Source: Poindextera sp035294785 (GTDB lineage Bacteria > Pseudomonadota > Alphaproteobacteria > Caulobacterales > Caulobacteraceae). Taken from it: DNA of 64,000 nucleotides. The notes beneath the pieces are model-generated. The model made no database searches and was not told the DNA's origin. It saw only the letters and a list, made by a program, of their open reading frames with translations. Both the position numbers and the translations under genes were made by a program. The stretch spans positions 4,780 through 68,779 of the forward strand of contig DATGKF010000091.1 of the NCBI GenBank assembly GCA_035294785.1. Direction: 5' to 3'. Positions 59,471 to 64,000 of the stretch are shown in pieces (the first letter of the stretch is position 1; every line of letters starts with the position of its first letter).

Positions 59471-60724
59471 ATGCTCACCTTGCCTGACGTGTTCGAGTTC
59501 TTGTCGGACGCCTGGATCGACGAGGCGCGCCGGTTCCTGGAAAAGGCGGTCGAGCAGCGGAACGAGGCGTTGGCGGGCCAGCCCTGGTCGCTCAGCGAGC
59601 GGTTCGAGAACGCGCCGCCGCATCTTCAGCTCCCGGACGATACCGGCGCCTGGACAGCGCGCTATGATGGCGAGGCGATCACGGTCGCGCGAGGCTTCGA
59701 CGCGAGCGCCGACTTGGTGGTGGAAGGCGACTACCAGGCGGGCCTCGCCGGCGGCCAGTTCATCGGCATGCTGGCGCCCGGCGCGATGAAGGCGATGCGC
59801 CGAGAGGTCGCGGCCATGCACGGCAAGGACGCCGTGCGCATGAAGGGCCGCATCGCGAACCCCGCCTCGGGCGAAATCCTGGCGCTGCTGCACGACCACA
59901 TGGGCCGCCGCACGGTCGAGAACCCCGACCTGAAGCACCGCGCCGGGCGCCAGGGCCTGACCCGCCACATCCGCGAGATGGAAGCGCAGGGCTACACCGT
60001 GATCGAGCGGGCGATCTCAGCGGAGTTCGCGGACGAGGTCAGGGCCGCGACGCTGCGCGCGCTGCTGCCGCACCAGAGCTTTTCGATGAACTGGATGCTC
60101 TACCACGGCCGCGAGTTCGAACAGCTGATCCAGAACCCAATGCTCATGACCCTGATCGACGCCTCGCTCGGTCGCGGCGCGGTGATCGCCTCCTTCTCGT
60201 CGATCAAGAAGGGGCCGGGGCCTGGCGTCATTCCGATTCACACGGACTATGCGCACGTGCCGGAGCCCTATCCGGAGTTCTCGCTGACCGGCGTCGGCGT
60301 CTGGGCGCTGGAGGATTGGACGGTGGAGGCCGGCCCCACCTGGATCGTGCCCGGCAGCCACAAGATGCGCCGCCCGCCGAAGCCGGGCGAAGGCCACAAC
60401 CAGGGCGTCCCGATCACCATGCCGAAGGGCTCCGTGGTCTATTTCCACCACGGCGTGTGGCACTGGCAAGGCGACCGCACAGAGCCGGGCGACCGGGTGA
60501 CTCTGCACGCCCACTTCAACCGCGGCATCCTGAGGAGCCTGGAGCCGAAGAAGACCGATGTGCAGATGCTGCACCGCAATTCGCCGCGCCTCGGCGAGAT
60601 GCTCGGCGAGGACGACTGGTTCGACAAGATGAGCGCCCAGGGCCGCGACTACGGCCGCTTCGCCTACATGAACAAGCTCCTCGCCTTCACCGAGGACAAG
60701 AAGCGCGAGATCCTGGCGGGATAA
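59471..60724 (+). CDS. SCP2-like sterol-carrier domain fused to PhyH dioxygenase
   Basis: A 417-residue protein. Residues about 45-150 resemble an SCP2 lipid-carrier domain (ITVARGFDASADLVVEGDY; FIGMLAPGAMKAM; RMKGRIANPASGEIL). Residues about 165-400 form a phytanoyl-CoA dioxygenase-type Fe(II)/2-oxoglutarate domain with HTD at about 256-258 in IPIHTDYAHV and a distal His in FHHGVWHWQGDRT, followed by an Arg in TLHAHFNRG. It could hydroxylate a bound lipid-like substrate. It sits next to a Baeyer-Villiger enzyme, which suggests a shared catabolic path. Confidence 0.82.
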   Translation: MLTLPDVFEFLSDAWIDEARRFLEKAVEQRNEALAGQPWSLSERFENAPPHLQLPDDTGAWTARYDGEAITVARGFDASADLVVEGDYQAGLAGGQFIGMLAPGAMKAMRREVAAMHGKDAVRMKGRIANPASGEILALLHDHMGRRTVENPDLKHRAGRQGLTRHIREMEAQGYTVIERAISAEFADEVRAATLRALLPHQSFSMNWMLYHGREFEQLIQNPMLMTLIDASLGRGAVIASFSSIKKGPGPGVIPIHTDYAHVPEPYPEFSLTGVGVWALEDWTVEAGPTWIVPGSHKMRRPPKPGEGHNQGVPITMPKGSVVYFHHGVWHWQGDRTEPGDRVTLHAHFNRGILRSLEPKKTDVQMLHRNSPRLGEMLGEDDWFDKMSAQGRDYGRFAYMNKLLAFTEDKKREILAG

Positions 60725-60729
60725 GCGCG

Positions 60730-61251
60730 CTAGGCCGTCGACCGCATCTTCGAGCCGCCCATGAAGTCGCGCTTACCGATGGGCACGCCCTTGTGGCGGA
60801 GCATGTCGTAGGCGGTGGTGACGTGGAAGAAGAAGTTCCCGTTGGCGAAGGTCAGCACATAGTCCTTTGCGCCGAACGTCATCGTGGTTCCGCGCGGGTT
60901 GGTGAACGAGACGTCGTCCTCTTCGCCGACGGTGATGTCGCCCGGCTTCACTCCGTCGAGATAGGCAATGGCTGCGTCGATGGCGGCCTTGGCGCCGGCG
61001 AGCGTCCCCAGCGTGTCCATCGCCGGCATGGCGTAGGGCTGGCCGCGCAGCACGCCGACCGCACCGGCCGAATGGGTGACGCAGAGCAGTATCTGCACCG
61101 TGAACGGCAGCATGTCGTCGTAGAAGCGGAAGCCCGCCAACTCGGCTTCGTTCAGGCCCTCGTGCGCCTGCGCCTTGGCCAACACGCCGGAAAGGCCGTT
61201 CAGGTATTGGCGGAAGACCGGAACGGAAACGTCATAGAGCGAAAGGGCCAT
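60730..61251 (-). CDS. DUF1993 family protein
   Basis: A 173-residue protein of the DUF1993 (DinB-like four-helix) group: MALSLYDVSVPVFRQYLNGL, FYDDMLPFTVQILLCVTHSA, FANGNFFFHVTTAYDMLRHKGVPIGKRDFMG (split across residues 136-166). His residues in THSAG, FFHV and LRHKG may bind a metal, as in DinB-like folds. Function unknown. A good ribosome-binding site (AGGAG) lies ten bases before the ATG. Confidence 0.88.
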   Translation of the reverse strand: MALSLYDVSVPVFRQYLNGLSGVLAKAQAHEGLNEAELAGFRFYDDMLPFTVQILLCVTHSAGAVGVLRGQPYAMPAMDTLGTLAGAKAAIDAAIAYLDGVKPGDITVGEEDDVSFTNPRGTTMTFGAKDYVLTFANGNFFFHVTTAYDMLRHKGVPIGKRDFMGGSKMRSTA

Positions 61252-61295
61252 AGCGGTTGATCTCCTGAGGGTTCGGCTGGGTGGCGAGCCTGTCG

Positions 61296-62798
61296 TCAGC
61301 GCCGCCAGAGGTTGTCCTTATCGCCGCCGGCGACGACCTCGCCTCGCGTTCCGACCGGCTCCAGGCGTCCGTCGGTCAGGAAGGCGATGCCGGCCTCGTC
61401 CGTCGCGGGAACCTTGGCCAGGAACCGCTCTCCCGCGGGCGAGCGGCCGACGATCGCGCCGAAGCGAGCGCGCCCGTCGCGCTCGTAGAAGACGGTGTAG
61501 GTCTCGATCGTTCCGGGTCCGGCGTAGTCTTCGACGACGGGCGGCGCCGGCCCGCGCCGGGCGTCGCCCTCGGCCTGCAGGTCGAAGGATTGCAGCACGG
61601 TCTCGGGCGCGAAGGGGTGGCGGCCGACGATGATGGTGTGGTTGTTGGTGGCGATGCCGCCGTTGGCGAAGAGGAGGCCGTTGCGACCGCTCTCGCGCAG
61701 CGCCAGAACCATGCTCACGACGGCATGGCTCATGTAGTTGCCGATCGGGCCGCCGCCGAAGGTCAGGCCGCCGAACACGCTGGCCGGCCGCTCGACCGGC
61801 CAGCCCAGAACGCGCCGGGCCATCTTCGGCACGCAGGGAAAGCAGCTGTAGAGTTCGACCAGATCGATGTCGGCCGCGGTCAGTCCGTTCAGGCGCAGCG
61901 CGCCTTCCAGCGAGACGGCCATCGACGGCGATCGGTCGTAGCGGTCGCGCTCGAGGATGTTGTTCGGCTCGTGCGAAGCCGCGCCGGCCCCGACGTAAGC
62001 CAGGCGGCTCTCGTCCACGCCGGCGGCCAGCGCCTCGGCGAGGCTGGTCAGGATGAACCCTGCGCCCTGGTTCACCGAGCTGTTGGCCACCATCAGCTTG
62101 TTGTACGGAAAGGCGATAGGGCGATTGTCCGCTGACGGACGGATGATCTCATCGGCCGAGGCCGGTTTGCGGATCCAGGCGCCGGGGTTCTGGGCGGCGA
62201 CCTCGGAAAACAGGGACCAGATCGCCCCGCTCTCGGCCTGCGCCTCGGCGAGCGTCTGCCCGTAGGCCGCGCGGCCGGCGTTCTCATACAGGGGATAGAC
62301 GTCGACCGGCGCCAGGAGGCCGTAGCGCTGGCGCAGCGATGGCGGCGCGCGGCTGGCGCCCTGGCGCATGATGTTGTGGTCGGAGGCCGTCCCGCCCGAG
62401 GCGGCGGCGGCGCGCTGGGCTGCGGTGCGCAGCGCCTCGGCGCCGACCACGCCGGCGACCGCGATCTCGCCGGCGGCGATCCGCTGGGCGGCCTCGTTCA
62501 GGAGGCGGATCGGGCTGTCGCCGCTGGCGTAAGGCGTCTTGTAGCAAAGCTTCGGCGTGATCCGGAGCGCCTCGGCGAGCGGCGCCGAGAGGTCGCCCAG
62601 CTGGCGGAACGAGATCTGGTCGACCAGCGCCAGCGACTCCAGCTTGCCGATCCAGCCGCCGCCGGCGTCGCGGTCCGCCGCCTGGAGCGCGGCGACCATC
62701 AGGCCGAGCGGATCGAGGCCGGCGTCCGGGGTGGCGGGCCGGTCGTTCAGCTGGCCGACCCCGACGATGACGGGGATGCGGGCGGGATCGTCGGCCAT
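61296..62798 (-). CDS. Thiolase-like protein (TLP1/SCP-x type) without the usual catalytic cysteines
   Basis: A 500-residue thiolase-fold protein often labelled acetyl-CoA acetyltransferase. At the place of the thiolase nucleophile (about residue 90) it has PYASGDSP with Tyr where Cys is expected. The later Cys-Gly-Gly region reads LLFANGGIATN. A GGGPIGNYMSHA segment stands for the GHPxGA-type loop. After about residue 415 there is an extra C-terminal domain (GTIETYTVFYERDGRARFG) of the TLP1 kind. It may be a retro-aldolase or a CoA-binding protein, not a true thiolase. Confidence 0.8.
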   Translation of the reverse strand: MADDPARIPVIVGVGQLNDRPATPDAGLDPLGLMVAALQAADRDAGGGWIGKLESLALVDQISFRQLGDLSAPLAEALRITPKLCYKTPYASGDSPIRLLNEAAQRIAAGEIAVAGVVGAEALRTAAQRAAAASGGTASDHNIMRQGASRAPPSLRQRYGLLAPVDVYPLYENAGRAAYGQTLAEAQAESGAIWSLFSEVAAQNPGAWIRKPASADEIIRPSADNRPIAFPYNKLMVANSSVNQGAGFILTSLAEALAAGVDESRLAYVGAGAASHEPNNILERDRYDRSPSMAVSLEGALRLNGLTAADIDLVELYSCFPCVPKMARRVLGWPVERPASVFGGLTFGGGPIGNYMSHAVVSMVLALRESGRNGLLFANGGIATNNHTIIVGRHPFAPETVLQSFDLQAEGDARRGPAPPVVEDYAGPGTIETYTVFYERDGRARFGAIVGRSPAGERFLAKVPATDEAGIAFLTDGRLEPVGTRGEVVAGGDKDNLWRR

Positions 62799-62907
62799 GC
62801 GCGCTCCGTTTCTGTGATCGCCGATCACGCTTGCCCCGCGCGCGGCGACGATGCAAGCCGGCCAACCGATTGCCGTTGCGGCGCCCGGAGCCTAGGTTTG
62901 CCGGCGC

Positions 62908-63390
62908 ATGTCCAGCGACGCCCAGACCCTGGCGGAACGATGGTTCGCGCTCGCGGCCGAGGTCGAGCTCGGCCCGCTCTTCCACGCCCTGGCGGTCGGC
63001 AAGCGGCGCCTGGAAGCGGCGCGCGACCCAATGCGGGTCGATGCGCCGCGCTATGCGGCGTTCCAGGCCGCGCTCGTCCGCGGACTCGCCGCCCGCCGCC
63101 CTCGTGAGCGGTTCGAAGCCGCGCACGCGCTCGACATCTTCGGCGACGCCTCGACGCGCCGCCGCCTCGCGCCACTGATGGACGATCCGGTCCCCCGTGT
63201 GCGCTGGATGGCGATGCATGCTCTGTCCTGCCATGCCTGCGGCGAGAAGCCGGACGCGCTGGAGGCCGAGGTCCGCGCGCGGATCGCGCGGGCGGCGAAG
63301 AGCGACCCCAGTCCGCGCGTGCGGCGCCATGCGAGCGTCGCGCTCACCCTGACAGCCGGCGGCGAGAGGCCTATAGTCAGCGGCGCCTAG
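62908..63390 (+). CDS. HEAT-repeat protein
   Basis: A 160-residue all-helical protein. Two to three HEAT-type repeats are visible (RFEAAHALDIFGDASTRRRL, DPVPRVRWMAMHALSCHACG, DPSPRVRRHASVALTL) at about residues 67-150. No catalytic site. Such proteins act as binding scaffolds. It is divergent from the thiolase-like gene, with about 110 bases between starts, and 25 bases before the alpha/beta hydrolase gene. Confidence 0.8.
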   Translation: MSSDAQTLAERWFALAAEVELGPLFHALAVGKRRLEAARDPMRVDAPRYAAFQAALVRGLAARRPRERFEAAHALDIFGDASTRRRLAPLMDDPVPRVRWMAMHALSCHACGEKPDALEAEVRARIARAAKSDPSPRVRRHASVALTLTAGGERPIVSGA

Positions 63391-63415
63391 CGCGCCAATT
63401 TCAGGGAGAACGATC

Positions 63416-64000
63416 ATGGCGGTCGAGGATCTGGCCATCGAGGCCCCGGCGGACATCAAGCACGGGGACGTCACCGTCTCCGACGGCGTGCGAATCCACT
63501 ACCAGGAGGCCGGCGCCGGCGTGCCCGTCGTGCTCCTGCACGGCTACATCAGCTGTTGCGACGCCAGCTGGTTCGCCGACGGGATGGCCAAGGCGCTGGC
63601 GACGACGCACCGCGTGATCGGCATCGACGCGCGCGGCCACGGCCGCAGTGAGAAGCCGCACGATCCGGCCAAGTATCCGGGCGATGCCATGCCGGCGGAC
63701 GTGATCGCCGTGCTCGACCACCTCGGCGTGCAGAAGGCGCACTTCCACGGCTATTCGATGGGCGGCGGCATCGTCGCGCACCTGATGGCGCGGCGCCCCG
63801 AGCGCTTCATCTCCGCCAGCTTCGGCGGCTCGGGGGTGCGCGAGGAGGACGAGGCGCTGGCCAAGCAGGCCGCCGATCTCGACCCGCAGGGCCACGATCC
63901 TCAGCAGGCGGAGGGTCAGCGGGCGCTGCGCGAACGCGCCGACCGCGACGACGTTGCGCTGGAGTGCGTGCAGAAGGGCCGCCAGGCGAAGCCCTCGACC
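63416..64000 (+). CDS. Alpha/beta hydrolase, incomplete at the window end
   Basis: The first 195 residues of an alpha/beta-hydrolase-fold protein; the frame is open to the last base. The oxyanion-hole motif VVLLHGYISCCDASW lies at about residues 38-52, IDARGHGRSEKP at about 77-88, and the nucleophile elbow HGYSMGGG (GxSxG) at about 117-124. The acid and His lie beyond the window. A ribosome-binding site (AGGGAGAA) precedes the ATG at 63416. It could hydrolyse esters made by the nearby Baeyer-Villiger enzyme, but that is inference. Confidence 0.9.
   Translation, partial: MAVEDLAIEAPADIKHGDVTVSDGVRIHYQEAGAGVPVVLLHGYISCCDASWFADGMAKALATTHRVIGIDARGHGRSEKPHDPAKYPGDAMPADVIAVLDHLGVQKAHFHGYSMGGGIVAHLMARRPERFISASFGGSGVREEDEALAKQAADLDPQGHDPQQAEGQRALRERADRDDVALECVQKGRQAKPST

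Overview
The window comes from a chromosome of a very GC-rich alphaproteobacterium, almost certainly of the order Caulobacterales (Phenylobacterium/Caulobacter-like; the genus is inference). Support: a full-length polar organizer PodJ gene with a CtrA-type box (TTAA-N7-TTAA) and GANTC methylation sites upstream; an imuA-imuB-dnaE2 mutagenesis cassette behind an alphaproteobacterial LexA box; EcfG/SigT-type general-stress promoters (GGAAC-N16-CGTT); a SigF/NrsF-like sigma/anti-sigma pair; and dense packing with many ATGA/GTGA stop-start overlaps. No phage, transposase or CRISPR array was seen. Most of the window is ordinary core chromosome.

Layout. 0.2-7 kb: DUF1003-like membrane protein; two minus-strand genes (a secreted protein and a DUF6065-JmjC protein), each behind its own EcfG-type promoter; a long-form SAICAR synthase of lower GC; tRNA-Leu(CAA); a uridine-kinase-like ATPase; a YqaA-type membrane protein; DsbB and COQ7. 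7-14 kb: a secreted CxxCH (haem c motif) protein separated by a single in-frame stop from a TonB-dependent receptor that lacks a signal peptide; a Tat-exported DUF882 peptidase; a cupredoxin with a metallophosphoesterase; a BKACE enzyme; an HNH nuclease. 14-24 kb: a 35-residue membrane protein divergent from a TetR regulator; GluQRS; cold-shock protein; TlpA divergent from argH-lptM-lysA; DUF1223; a Met/His-rich exported protein with ECF sigma and NrsF-like anti-sigma; a TPR-arginine-methyltransferase-like protein. 24-37 kb: DinG-type helicase, porin, aromatic amino-acid operon (chorismate mutase-hisC-tyrC), ChaC, a ribbon-helix-helix/DUF4097 pair, and the ftsE-ftsX-ydcF-plsC operon divergent from a zinc-ribbon DUF3426 protein. 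37-51 kb: Lhr-type helicase with PdeM nuclease, arylamine N-acetyltransferase, podJ, and imuA-imuB-dnaE2. 51-64 kb: Kup, DUF4919-like protein, GFA protein, membrane protein, a TPP riboswitch with thiC and a small kinase, then a catabolic-looking group (Baeyer-Villiger monooxygenase, SCP2-PhyH dioxygenase, DUF1993, thiolase-like protein, alpha/beta hydrolase).

The points most worth a second look are: the 134-bp palindromic element carried in frame inside dnaE2; the amber stop dividing the haem protein from its receptor; the paired EcfG promoters; the compact podJ/imuA intergenic region that carries both cell-cycle and SOS signals; the bacterial TPR-PRMT; the 35-aa membrane protein; and the SCP2-PhyH fusion beside a thiolase-like protein in which both thiolase cysteines appear to be missing.
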